Assembly (NCBI RefSeq): GCF_013408525.1
Contig: NZ_JACBZM010000001.1
Location: 1,860,001 to 1,924,000, forward strand
DNA length: 64,000 bases
Source of the DNA: Nocardioides aromaticivorans
Lineage (GTDB): Bacteria; Actinomycetota; Actinomycetes; Propionibacteriales; Nocardioidaceae
Direction: 5' to 3'
Positions 19,448-27,199 of the stretch are shown here, piece by piece (the stretch's first letter is position 1; every line of letters begins with the position of its first letter). A model generated the notes under the pieces. That model ran no database searches. It saw only the letters and a list, made by a program, of their open reading frames with translations, and was not told the origin of the DNA. Made by a program: the position numbers and the translations under genes.

Positions 19448-19476
19448 TATCGCGATATATCGCAAGCGTACGCGTA
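19448..19476. promoter_or_regulatory. Overlapping palindromes, candidate PadR operator
   Basis: TATCGCGATA (19448-19457) overlaps GCGATATATCGC (19452-19463), and TACGCGTA follows at 19469-19476; GGATATCGCG occurs nearby at 19421. These AT/CG palindromes lie ~80-110 bp upstream of the padR-type start and resemble ATAT-centred PadR boxes. The M3 peptidase gene ends ~35 bp away and points toward them. Confidence 0.45.
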
Positions 19477-19511
19477 AGCGTTGGCCGACACAAGGGGGTG
19501 GCCGACGACTT

Positions 19512-21443
19512 CTAGCGCGCCAGCCAGGCGGCGTACGCGTCGAACGCGAACGGCCGGCCGAGGAAGTCGGCGACGAGGTCGGCGGCGTCGCCCTCCCCGC
19601 CACGGGCGAGCACGGCGTCGCGGTAGCGGTGGGCCACCTCCGGCGCGAACAGGTCCGACTCGTCGAAGGCGCTGAACATGTCCTTCGCGATCACCAGCGA
19701 CCACATGTAGGTGTAGTAGGCCGAGCTGTAGCCGCCGAGGTGGCCGAAGCTGGCGAACATGTGGGTGCCGGGGAGGTACGGGAGGGCGGCGTACCGGGCC
19801 TGGAGCTCGACCATCCGCTCGGTCAGGTCGGGCACCTCCGCGCCGGCCCGGTCGGCGTGGAACCAGTACGACATGGCGGCGTAGAACATCTGGGTGCGCG
19901 CGTAGATGCCCTTGCCGTAGTCGTCGGCGGCGCGCATCGCGGCGACCAGCTCGGCGGAGATCGGCTCGCCCGACGCGTCGCTGGCGAAGGTGCGCAGCAC
20001 GTCGGCGTGCCACGCCCACTCCTCGAGCATCTGGCTGGGCGCCTCGACGAAGTCCCACTCGGTCGCGACACCGGCGAAGCGGAACCAGTCGCCGTGGCCG
20101 GCGAGCACGTGGTGGAGCAGGTGGCCGAACTCGTGGAAGAGCGTCACGACGTGGTCGTGCTCCATCAGGCCGCGGGAGAAGTTGCAGACCAGCACGCCCT
20201 CGGGCAGCTGCTCGCCGGCGACGCCGTCGGTCAGCGTGAACTGCGCGGCGTGCTTGTACTTGCCCTCGCGCGGGTGGAGGTCGAGGTAGATCCGGCCGAT
20301 CACGCGGCCGGCCTGCTCGACCTCGTAGGCGGTGACCTCCTCGTGCCAGACGGGGACGTCGACGGGTCGGTAGGCAAGGTCGAAGAGCCGGCCGGTCACC
20401 TCGAGCAGGCCCTGGCGGACCTTGCCGAAGTCGAAGTAGGTGCGCACGCGCTGGGCGTCGACGTCGTACTCCTCGGAGCGGACCAGCTCGGCGTAGTACT
20501 GGAAGTCGAAGCCGGGGACCTCGGTCGCGTCGGGGAAGTCGCGGCGGTAGCGCGCCAGCAGCTGGGCGAGGTCGCGCCGCATCGGCTCCTCGGCGGCCGT
20601 GGCGATCCGGTCGATGAACTCCGGGATGGCCGGGCCCGTGCCGATCATCTTCACGTCGGCGTCGTACGACGGCCAGTCGGCGTAGCCGACCGTGGTGGCC
20701 AGCTCGTGGCGCAGCGCGAAGAGCTCGGTCAGCAGTGCCTCGGTCGTGGGCCAGCCCCGCTCGAGGAAGGCGATCGTGAGGTCGCGGCGGACGCCCTGGT
20801 CGTGCGCGAACATCCGCACCGGCACCGAGTCGGGGTAGTCGGTGCTGACGGTGACCAGGCCCTCGTCGTCGGCGGGGTGCGCCTCGAGCCAGTCGGCGGG
20901 CATGCCGGCGAGCTGCTCGGGGCGCACGCGGACCGTGCGCACGTCGTCGCGGGTGACCCGGCTGAACTCCTGGTCGAGCTCGGTGATCCGCTCGCGGATC
21001 GCGGAGATCCGCTCCCGCGTCGCCTCGTCCTTGTCCACGCCGGAGCGGCGGAAGTCGGCCCGCACCTTGGCGAGGAGCCGCACGGCGAGCGGGTCGTGGG
21101 CGACCGACGAGTCGTCGATGGCCGCGAAGACGTCGTACAGCTCGCGGTCGAGGCTCCACTGCGTGCCCAGCTTCGACGCCTCCTGCTCGGCGGCGTCGGC
21201 CAGGTCGCGCGCCGACTCGAGCGGGTGCACGTTGCCCAGCAGCGAGCCGAAGGCCGCGACATTGCCGAGGTGGCCGGCGGCCCGGTCCCACTGCCGGAGT
21301 ACGGCGACCGGGTCGGCCGGCGGCGCGGTCCGGAGCCCGTCGACGAGCTCGGTCGCGCGGGCGAGCTCGGACGCCGAGCGCTCCCGGATCCAGTCGGGCC
21401 AGAGGTCGGGCGCGGTCGGGAGCGCGAGGGGAGCCGGCGTCAT
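19512..21443 (-). CDS. M3-family metallopeptidase (oligopeptidase A / Dcp type)
   Basis: 643 aa, typical for M3A peptidases, which are cytoplasmic zinc enzymes that degrade oligopeptides. The zinc motif is in VTLFHEFGHLLHHVLAG (HExxH, with the third ligand Glu in the following WDFVEAPSQMLEEW). The C-terminus has the conserved LGGYSSAYYTYMWS block. No signal peptide. ATG 21443 lies 6 nt after TAGGAT. It stands alone, with no clear operon partner. Confidence 0.95.
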   Translation of the reverse strand: MTPAPLALPTAPDLWPDWIRERSASELARATELVDGLRTAPPADPVAVLRQWDRAAGHLGNVAAFGSLLGNVHPLESARDLADAAEQEASKLGTQWSLDRELYDVFAAIDDSSVAHDPLAVRLLAKVRADFRRSGVDKDEATRERISAIRERITELDQEFSRVTRDDVRTVRVRPEQLAGMPADWLEAHPADDEGLVTVSTDYPDSVPVRMFAHDQGVRRDLTIAFLERGWPTTEALLTELFALRHELATTVGYADWPSYDADVKMIGTGPAIPEFIDRIATAAEEPMRRDLAQLLARYRRDFPDATEVPGFDFQYYAELVRSEEYDVDAQRVRTYFDFGKVRQGLLEVTGRLFDLAYRPVDVPVWHEEVTAYEVEQAGRVIGRIYLDLHPREGKYKHAAQFTLTDGVAGEQLPEGVLVCNFSRGLMEHDHVVTLFHEFGHLLHHVLAGHGDWFRFAGVATEWDFVEAPSQMLEEWAWHADVLRTFASDASGEPISAELVAAMRAADDYGKGIYARTQMFYAAMSYWFHADRAGAEVPDLTERMVELQARYAALPYLPGTHMFASFGHLGGYSSAYYTYMWSLVIAKDMFSAFDESDLFAPEVAHRYRDAVLARGGEGDAADLVADFLGRPFAFDAYAAWLAR

Positions 21444-21449
21444 GGCGAG

Positions 21450-21455
21450 ATCCTA
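21450..21455 (-). promoter_or_regulatory. -10 box TAGGAT, leaderless start of M3 peptidase
   Basis: On the minus strand TAGGAT ends 6 nt before ATG 21443. Confidence 0.5.
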
Positions 21456-21488
21456 CGAGCGCCGCCCCCGCGTCGGCGCGGGTCCGGC

Positions 21489-21557
21489 GTGGAGTTCCCG
21501 TGGAGCGATGTGGAAAACCGTGGAGGAGCGGAGGACTTCGTGGAGGAATCGCGTCGA
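21489..21557 (+). promoter_or_regulatory. Phased GTGGA box array before TasA-like gene
   Basis: GTGGA begins at 21489, 21500, 21510, 21520 and 21540, that is every 10-11 bp (or 20), followed by ATCGCGTCGA at 21548-21557. The same two elements (two GTGGA boxes 11 bp apart, then ATCGCGTCGA) stand before the Ig-repeat gene at 22896-22922. This suggests direct-repeat binding by one regulator, perhaps the response regulator at 25195. Confidence 0.5.
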
Positions 21558-21644
21558 TCTCCTGTGGCCCTCGCCTTGGAAGAGTTCTGGCCATCGGGAA
21601 ACACCCCGCCACAGACCAGGCAACACACCCAGGAGAAGTCAGTC

Positions 21645-22175
21645 ATGCAGATGTCCAAGAAGGTCCTCCTCCCGCTCGCCACGATGGCCGCCGCCGGCGC
21701 CATCGCCGTGGGATCGGGTGCGACGTTCACCTCGCAGTCCAACAACACCGTCAGCGCGGTCACCTCCGGCACGCTGTCGCAGAGCAACTCCAAGGACGGC
21801 GGCGCTGTCTTCAACCTGACGAACATGAAGCCGGGCGACACGCTCAACGGCTCGCTCACGCTCACCAACACCGGCAGCCTGCCGGCCACCTTCAGCCTCA
21901 CCGAGACGGCGTCGACCAACGGCTTCACGGGCGACAACCTCAGCCTGGTGATCACCAACACGACCACCGGCACCCCCGTCTACAACGGCACCTTCGGCGG
22001 TCTCGTCGACGGCACGAAGAACGACCTCGGCGTCGTCCAGCCCGGCGTGGCGACCACCTACAAGTTCACCGTGAAGCTCGCCACCACCACGCCGAACGCC
22101 GACCAGGGCAAGACCGCCTCGGCGTCGTACCAGTGGGACTCGATCCAGCTCAACGGCGAGACCACCAACCAGTGA
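21645..22175 (+). CDS. TasA/CalY-like exported protein with SipW-type signal
   Basis: 176 aa. The N-terminus MQMSKKVLLPLATMAAAGAIAVGSGATFTSQSNNT is a signal peptide of the SipW-dependent kind: short basic start, small-residue core, then ATFTS and an Asn/Ser-rich mature start. The remainder is a beta-rich domain (LTNMKPGDTLNGSLTLTNTGSLPATFSL) like TasA/camelysin, the amyloid-like matrix-fibre proteins of Bacillus. AGGAGA is 8 nt upstream. The next gene is a SipW-type peptidase, which supports the assignment. Fibre formation is inferred from the family. Confidence 0.85.
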   Translation: MQMSKKVLLPLATMAAAGAIAVGSGATFTSQSNNTVSAVTSGTLSQSNSKDGGAVFNLTNMKPGDTLNGSLTLTNTGSLPATFSLTETASTNGFTGDNLSLVITNTTTGTPVYNGTFGGLVDGTKNDLGVVQPGVATTYKFTVKLATTTPNADQGKTASASYQWDSIQLNGETTNQ

Positions 22176-22234
22176 CCCCGCGCTGAGCAACGTCCTGCCA
22201 CGAGAACCGGCCCGAGACCACGGAGATGAGCACC

Positions 22235-22813
22235 ATGACCGCACAACGCCACCCCCGGCTCAGTCGCGCGACCGGCCTGCTCGGCAATCTCCTTCTCGTG
22301 GTCGTGACGTTGCTCGGCGCGGCCTACGTCCTGCCGTCACTGCTGGGTCACGAGCGCTACGTGATCACCGGCGGGTCGATGTCCGGGACGTACGAGAAGG
22401 GCTCGATCGTCTTCGAGAAGCCCGTCGCGGCGGCGGACCTGGAGGTGGGGGACGTGATCACCTACCAGCCGCCGGCGTCGTCCGGGGTGACCACGCTGGT
22501 CACCCACCGGATCATCGCGATCGGCCGCTCGCCCGAGGGTGAGCAGGTCCTGCGCACGAAGGGCGACGCCAACCCGGACCCCGACCCGTGGCTGTTCTCG
22601 CTCACCTCCGACACGCAGCCCGTGGTGAGCTTCGGCGTCCCGCACGCGGGCTGGATCCTCATCGCGCTGGCCGATCCTCAGGTCCGACTCCTCGTCATCG
22701 GACTCCCGGCAGGGCTCGTCGCCCTGCTCAGCCTCGGCCAGCTGGTCGCCGCCGTACGCACTCGTCCCGATCCCGCACTGGGGGGTGGACCGGGCGGGGT
22801 GCGCACGGCCTGA
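22235..22813 (+). CDS. sipW: SipW-like type I signal peptidase
   Basis: 192 aa from ATG 22235; an ATG at 22226 is also in frame, but GGAG (22222-22225) directly abuts it. One N-terminal membrane helix, catalytic Ser48 in GGSMSGTY, His91 in VTHRII instead of the usual lysine, and Asp111 in KGDANPDPDP. This is the Ser-His-Asp arrangement of the ER/archaeal/SipW class. A second helix near residue 150 anchors the C-terminus. It should cleave the flanking TasA-like and Ig-repeat precursors at the membrane. It sits 59 bp behind the TasA-like gene. Confidence 0.9.
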   Translation: MTAQRHPRLSRATGLLGNLLLVVVTLLGAAYVLPSLLGHERYVITGGSMSGTYEKGSIVFEKPVAAADLEVGDVITYQPPASSGVTTLVTHRIIAIGRSPEGEQVLRTKGDANPDPDPWLFSLTSDTQPVVSFGVPHAGWILIALADPQVRLLVIGLPAGLVALLSLGQLVAAVRTRPDPALGGGPGGVRTA

Positions 22814-22819
22814 CGAGCT

Positions 22820-22856
22820 GCGGCTGTCTCCTGGCGTGGGGCCGGGAGGCAGCCGC
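22820..22856 (+). terminator. Hairpin downstream of sipW-like gene
   Basis: Arms 22820-22831 and 22845-22856 are complementary with one G-U pair (GCGGCTGTCTCC / GGAGGCAGCCGC). It lies 6 bp after the stop codon and separates the sipW unit from the promoter of the Ig-repeat gene. Confidence 0.55.
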
Positions 22857-22895
22857 TGTCGTCTTCCCGCACCTCCCACAAGTGCGTTCCTATTT

Positions 22896-22922
22896 GTGGA
22901 GCGCCCGTGGAGATCGCGTCGA
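22896..22922 (+). promoter_or_regulatory. Two phased GTGGA boxes plus ATCGCGTCGA before Ig-repeat gene
   Basis: GTGGA at 22896 and 22907 (11 bp apart), then ATCGCGTCGA at 22913-22922, 89 bp from the ATG. The arrangement repeats that before the TasA-like gene (97 bp from its ATG). Confidence 0.45.
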
Positions 22923-23001
22923 CCCGTCGTGGTCCGCCTCTCCCTACCGTTGAAGCATCCCCGAACACCTCCGTCAGCACCCACGCCAGGAAGGACCGAC
23001 C

Positions 23002-24804
23002 ATGCGCCGCACGCCCGCGATCCTGATCCTCGGGATCCTCGTCGTGGCGCTGGCCTCCCGCTTCTCCAGCGGGTTCTCGGACGCGACCTTCACCAGCTCC
23101 AGCGCCTCCTCCGGCACCGTCGAGGCCGCGCAGGACTGGACCGCCCCGGCGGTCACCCTGGCCAACCCCGGTACGCCGCTGCAGGGCACGGTGACCCTGT
23201 CGGCGACGGCGACCGACGCCGAGTCCGGCATCGCGTCGGTGACCCTGCAGTACCTCGCCCCCGGGGCGTCCACCTGGACCACGGTCTGCACCGACACTAC
23301 GGCGCCGTACTCCTGCGCGTGGGCGACCGGCTCGCTCGCGGACGGCAGCTACGACCTGCGGGCCCGCGCCGTGAACGGCGCGGGCTACACCAGCCTCTCC
23401 GACAGCGTGCGGACCACGGTCGCGAACAACGTCGTCGTTGTCCTCGCCGACCCCGGCGACGTCGTCCGCGGCAATGTCGCGATGGGCGCGACCGTCTACA
23501 ACGGCGGCGCGCTGCCGTGGCTCGTCACCATCCAGTACGCCACGGCGGGGAGCACGAGCTGGAAGACGCTCTGCTCCGGCCTGTCCGCCCCGTTCGGCTG
23601 CACCTGGAGCACGACGTCCTTCGCCAACGACTCCTTCGACCTCCGCGCCGTCGCCACGTCCGGCACCACCACGGTCACCTCGGCCGTCGTCAGCGACGTG
23701 CTCGTCGACAACCTGGCCCCGACGGTCACGATGACCGACCCCGGCAGCCCGCTCAGCGGCTCGGTCACCTTCGCCGCGAGCGCCACCGACGCGGGCTCCG
23801 GCGTCCAGCAGGTCGTGCTGCAGCACCTCCGCAACGGCACCAGCACCTGGCAGACGCTCTGCACGATCACCGCCGAGCCGTTCAGCTGCCGCGTCGCGAC
23901 GACCACGCTCACCGACGGCACCTACTCGTTCCGGGCCGTCGCGACCGACGTCGCCGGCAACACCGCGACCTCGGCCGGCGTGACCGGCCGCGTCGTCGAC
24001 AACACCGTCTCGTCGATCTCCGTGGACGACCCGGGCGCGTACCTCTCCGGCACGGTCACGGTGACCGCGCAGGCCAACTCCACCGCGGGTGTCGCCTCGG
24101 TGCGCATCCAGCGCGCCGCGACCGGCACGAGCACGTGGACCGACCTCTGCACGAGCACCACGGCGCCGTACTCCTGCGCGTGGGACACGCGCACGGTCGC
24201 CAACGGCAGCTACGACCTGCGGGCGATCGTCGTCGACGGCCGCGGCGCCGCCTCCACCTCGGCGGTCGTCAGCGCCCGCAAGGTCGACAACAGCACCCTG
24301 CGTGCCGTCGACGTCCAGGCCTCCAACGGCGACGGCACCCTCGGGCGACTCGACGCCGGCGACACGATCACCCTGACCTACAGCGAGTCCGTCGCCCCGG
24401 CGAGCATCACCGCCGGCTGGACCGGCGCCGCCCTGCCGGTCAGCCTGCGCCTGCGCGACGGCAACCTGGTCGGCGGCGGCAACCGGACCGACGTGCTCGA
24501 CGTGCTGCGCAACGGCAACGCCGTCCAGCTCGGTTCGATCGGCCTGCGCGACGACTACGTCAAGGCCCGCAAGACGGCGACCTTCAACGCGACCATGACC
24601 GCATCCACCGTCACCGTCGACGGGGTCGGCCGCACGGTGGTCACGATCGTCGTCGGGACGCTCGCGTCGGGCGGCGGCCTGCGCACGTCGTCGGTGGCGC
24701 CGACGATGGTGTGGACCCCGTCCACCGCCGCGACCTCGCTCGGTGGGGGCGCCTGCGCCGCGACGCCGGTGACGGAGTCCGGACCAGCGGACAGGGACCT
24801 CTGA
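23002..24804 (+). CDS. Exported protein with four Ig-like repeats
   Basis: 600 aa. An N-terminal signal (RTPAILILGILVVALASRFSSGFSDATFTSSS) with the same ATFTS junction as the TasA-like protein suggests processing by the neighbouring SipW-type peptidase. Four ~93-residue Ig-like units follow (about 50-145, 146-237, 238-332, 333-425), each with a VTLSATATD-like strand, a WTTVC ... YSCAW pair of cysteines and DGSYDLRARA-type ends. A different C-terminal domain (~430-600) lacks cysteines until the last residues. There is no LPXTG or membrane anchor, so it is released or held by the fibre. AGGAAGGA precedes ATG 23002. Confidence 0.88.
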   Translation: MRRTPAILILGILVVALASRFSSGFSDATFTSSSASSGTVEAAQDWTAPAVTLANPGTPLQGTVTLSATATDAESGIASVTLQYLAPGASTWTTVCTDTTAPYSCAWATGSLADGSYDLRARAVNGAGYTSLSDSVRTTVANNVVVVLADPGDVVRGNVAMGATVYNGGALPWLVTIQYATAGSTSWKTLCSGLSAPFGCTWSTTSFANDSFDLRAVATSGTTTVTSAVVSDVLVDNLAPTVTMTDPGSPLSGSVTFAASATDAGSGVQQVVLQHLRNGTSTWQTLCTITAEPFSCRVATTTLTDGTYSFRAVATDVAGNTATSAGVTGRVVDNTVSSISVDDPGAYLSGTVTVTAQANSTAGVASVRIQRAATGTSTWTDLCTSTTAPYSCAWDTRTVANGSYDLRAIVVDGRGAASTSAVVSARKVDNSTLRAVDVQASNGDGTLGRLDAGDTITLTYSESVAPASITAGWTGAALPVSLRLRDGNLVGGGNRTDVLDVLRNGNAVQLGSIGLRDDYVKARKTATFNATMTASTVTVDGVGRTVVTIVVGTLASGGGLRTSSVAPTMVWTPSTAATSLGGGACAATPVTESGPADRDL

Positions 24805-25187
24805 TGAACCACACCCGCGGCTGGCGGACGGCGACCATCCTCATGACCCTGCTCGGCCTGTGCCAGGTGTGGTGGGCCGGCGGGATCGGTGACCGTACGT
24901 CGGTCAGTGCCGCGATCCTCGCGCCGCTGAGCCTGCTGTCGGCGCTGGCGCTGTCCCGCGTGAACGCGCTGGAGACCAGGCTCCCGGTCGTGGTCGTCAC
25001 CGGCGCGCAGCTGTGCCTGACCGTGCTGGCCCTGACGATCGGGCTCCCGGGCCAGGTCCGGCACGACATCGACGCGAGGGCCGGGATCGTCCTGGCGGTG
25101 GCGATGGGCATCCTCGTCGCCATCGAGGTCGACCGGCGCGAGCGTGCCCGGTCCGCCTGGGCCGGTCCGGCCCCCTATGCTCGGTGA
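24804..25187 (+). CDS. Small membrane protein of the SipW cluster
   Basis: 127 aa with about four hydrophobic segments (ATILMTLLGLCQVWWAGGI, SAAILAPLSLLSALALS, VVVVTGAQLCLTVLALTI, GIVLAVAMGILVAIEV). The ATG overlaps the TGA of the Ig-repeat gene by one base, so translation is coupled. The response-regulator start lies 7 bp after its stop. I do not recognise a family. Its position between exoprotein and two-component genes suggests a helper or sensor-accessory role, which is speculative. Confidence 0.75.
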   Translation: MNHTRGWRTATILMTLLGLCQVWWAGGIGDRTSVSAAILAPLSLLSALALSRVNALETRLPVVVVTGAQLCLTVLALTIGLPGQVRHDIDARAGIVLAVAMGILVAIEVDRRERARSAWAGPAPYAR

Positions 25188-25194
25188 GGTGCCC

Positions 25195-25932
25195 GTGCGC
25201 CTGCTGATCGTCGAGGACGACGACGCCATCGCCGCGCCCCTGCTCCGCGCCGTGCAGCGCGAGGGCTACGACGTCGAGCGGGTCGCCGCGGGGCATGCCG
25301 CGATCGACGCGGTGGCCGCGGGCGGTGTCGACCTGGTGCTCCTCGACCTCGGCCTGCCCGACATGGACGGACTCGACGTGTGCCGACAGCTCCGGTCCCA
25401 GGGCTACGAGGGCGGCATCGTCATCCTCACGGCCCGGGCCGGCGAGCTGGACCGGGTGGTCGGCCTCGACGTCGGGGCCGACGACTACCTCGCCAAGCCC
25501 TTCAGCCTGTCCGAGCTGCTCGCGAGGGTGCGTGCCCTGCTGCGCCGCTCGCACCGGCCGGCCGTCGTCGAGGCGGCGCCCGAGGTCGCACCGGCGGCAG
25601 CGCCGTCGGCGGCCGGGCCCGCCGCGCCGGCTGTCCCGGACTTCCGGCTGGACCGTGCAGCGCGCCGCGTGTGGGCCGGCGACGAGGAGCTGGCGCTGAC
25701 CGCCAAGGAGTTCGACGTCCTCGCGCTGCTCGAGCAGCACCGCGGGGCGGTCGTCAGCCGGGAGACCCTGATGGCCGAGGTCTGGGACGAGAACTGGTTC
25801 GGCTCCACCAAGACCCTCGACGCGACCATCGGCCGGCTGCGCCAGAAGCTGCAGGACAGCGACGCCCCCATCGCCCTGGGCACCGTCCGGGGCGTCGGCT
25901 TCCGGCTCGAGGACACCCCGCGCGATGCGTGA
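25195..25932 (+). CDS. OmpR-type two-component response regulator
   Basis: 245 aa from GTG 25195, where VRLLIVEDD begins and GGTGAGG lies 5 nt upstream; ATG 25177 would add six residues. Receiver domain: acidic pair at 8-9, phosphorylated Asp51 (LLLDLGLPDMDG), Lys101 (YLAKPFS). An Ala/Pro-rich linker leads to a winged-helix DNA-binding domain (~150-240, LTAKEFDVLALLEQHRGAVVSRE ... TIGRLRQKL). It overlaps the kinase gene by 8 nt. OmpR-type regulators bind direct repeats one helical turn apart, which fits the GTGGA arrays upstream of this cluster. Confidence 0.93.
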   Translation: MRLLIVEDDDAIAAPLLRAVQREGYDVERVAAGHAAIDAVAAGGVDLVLLDLGLPDMDGLDVCRQLRSQGYEGGIVILTARAGELDRVVGLDVGADDYLAKPFSLSELLARVRALLRRSHRPAVVEAAPEVAPAAAPSAAGPAAPAVPDFRLDRAARRVWAGDEELALTAKEFDVLALLEQHRGAVVSRETLMAEVWDENWFGSTKTLDATIGRLRQKLQDSDAPIALGTVRGVGFRLEDTPRDA

Positions 25933-27199
25933 GCGGCTGGTCATCGCCTTCGTCGGACTGACCCTCGCCGTCATCGGGCTCTACGGCGTGCCCCGTGCCT
26001 ACTTCCTCGCCGACCTGGTCCGCGACCAGGAGCGGGCCACCCTCGACGGCACCTCGACCGCTCTCGCCGGCCTGGTCGAGGAGCGACGTGATGCCGGCGG
26101 CGAGGTCGACGCGGCGCTGCTCGAGCACGGCCTCGCCGGCGCCGACCGGGTCGAGTACCGCCCCGCCGACGGTGCCGAGGTCGCCGTCGGCGACTCCGTC
26201 GACGGCGAGGGCGGGATCATCGTCACCAAGCCCCTCCCGGACGGAGGCTCGCTGCGGCTGAGCGTGTCCGGCGAGACCATCAGCTCGAGCGTCCGCGACG
26301 CGATCACCCCGCTCGTGCTGCTGGGCCTGGTCCTCGCCGTCGGGTCGGCGGTGCTGGGCTTCGCGATCGCGCGCCGGATGTCGCGCCCCTTCCAGGAGCT
26401 CGCGGGCCTGTCGCGGGAGCTGGGCCGCGGGCACTTCGACCTCGACGTGCCGTCGTACGCGGTCCCGGAGGCCGAGGAGATCGGGGCCTCCCTCCGTGGC
26501 GCGGCGGCCCAGCTCGACGACCTGGTACGCCGCGAGCGCGAGTTCGCGGCCAACGCCTCGCACCAGCTGCGCACGCCCGTCACGGCGCTGCGACTCGGGC
26601 TCGAGGACCTGACGCTGTGGCCCGAGACGGCGCCCGAGGTCCGGGAGGAGCTGGAGCGCGGGATCGCCGAGCTGGACCGCCTCAACGCCGCCGTCGACGA
26701 GCTGCTCGACCTGGCCCGTGGGCGCCGCATCGACGCGCACGAAGTCATCGACCTGGTCGCGCTGGCCACCGCCGGCGTCGAGCGGTGGGAGCGACGGCTG
26801 GCCTCCACGGGACGGACGATCACCTTCCAGCAGGAGGGGCGGCGGTCCCGGACGCGCGTGCCCAGGGGGCCGGTGGAGCAGGTGCTCGACGTCCTCCTCG
26901 ACAACGCCCGCAAGCACGGTGCCGGCACCATCGGCGTCGAGGTCCGCGACGCCGGAACGCACCTGGAGCTGGTGGTCGGCGACGAGGGCACCCGGGCGCT
27001 GGGGACCGACGTGTTCCACCGCGGAGTGAGCACCGGGTCCGCGGGGTCCGAGGGGATCGGGCTCGCCGTCGCGTCCGAGCTCGCCGACGTCTGCGGCGGC
27101 CACCTGTCGATCGACACCGCCTCGGCCACCACGCGGTTCGTGCTGTGGCTGCCGCCCCGCGACCGGGTCACGGCGCCAGCTGGTCCCGCTTCCGGGTGA
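25925..27199 (+). CDS. Two-component sensor histidine kinase
   Basis: 424 aa. Two membrane helices (~8-24 and ~127-149) flank a ~100-residue extracellular sensor. A HAMP domain follows, then the dimerisation helix with His213 (NASHQLRTPVTALRL) and an ATPase domain with an N-box (VLLDNARKHG) and GSEGIGLAV. The G1 box is unusual: GDEGTRALGTD in place of DxGxG, so ATP binding may be altered, though the subfamily often has such forms. It partners the overlapping response regulator. Its last 32 bp overlap the convergent sigma-factor gene. Confidence 0.92.
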   Translation: MRERLVIAFVGLTLAVIGLYGVPRAYFLADLVRDQERATLDGTSTALAGLVEERRDAGGEVDAALLEHGLAGADRVEYRPADGAEVAVGDSVDGEGGIIVTKPLPDGGSLRLSVSGETISSSVRDAITPLVLLGLVLAVGSAVLGFAIARRMSRPFQELAGLSRELGRGHFDLDVPSYAVPEAEEIGASLRGAAAQLDDLVRREREFAANASHQLRTPVTALRLGLEDLTLWPETAPEVREELERGIAELDRLNAAVDELLDLARGRRIDAHEVIDLVALATAGVERWERRLASTGRTITFQQEGRRSRTRVPRGPVEQVLDVLLDNARKHGAGTIGVEVRDAGTHLELVVGDEGTRALGTDVFHRGVSTGSAGSEGIGLAVASELADVCGGHLSIDTASATTRFVLWLPPRDRVTAPAGPASG

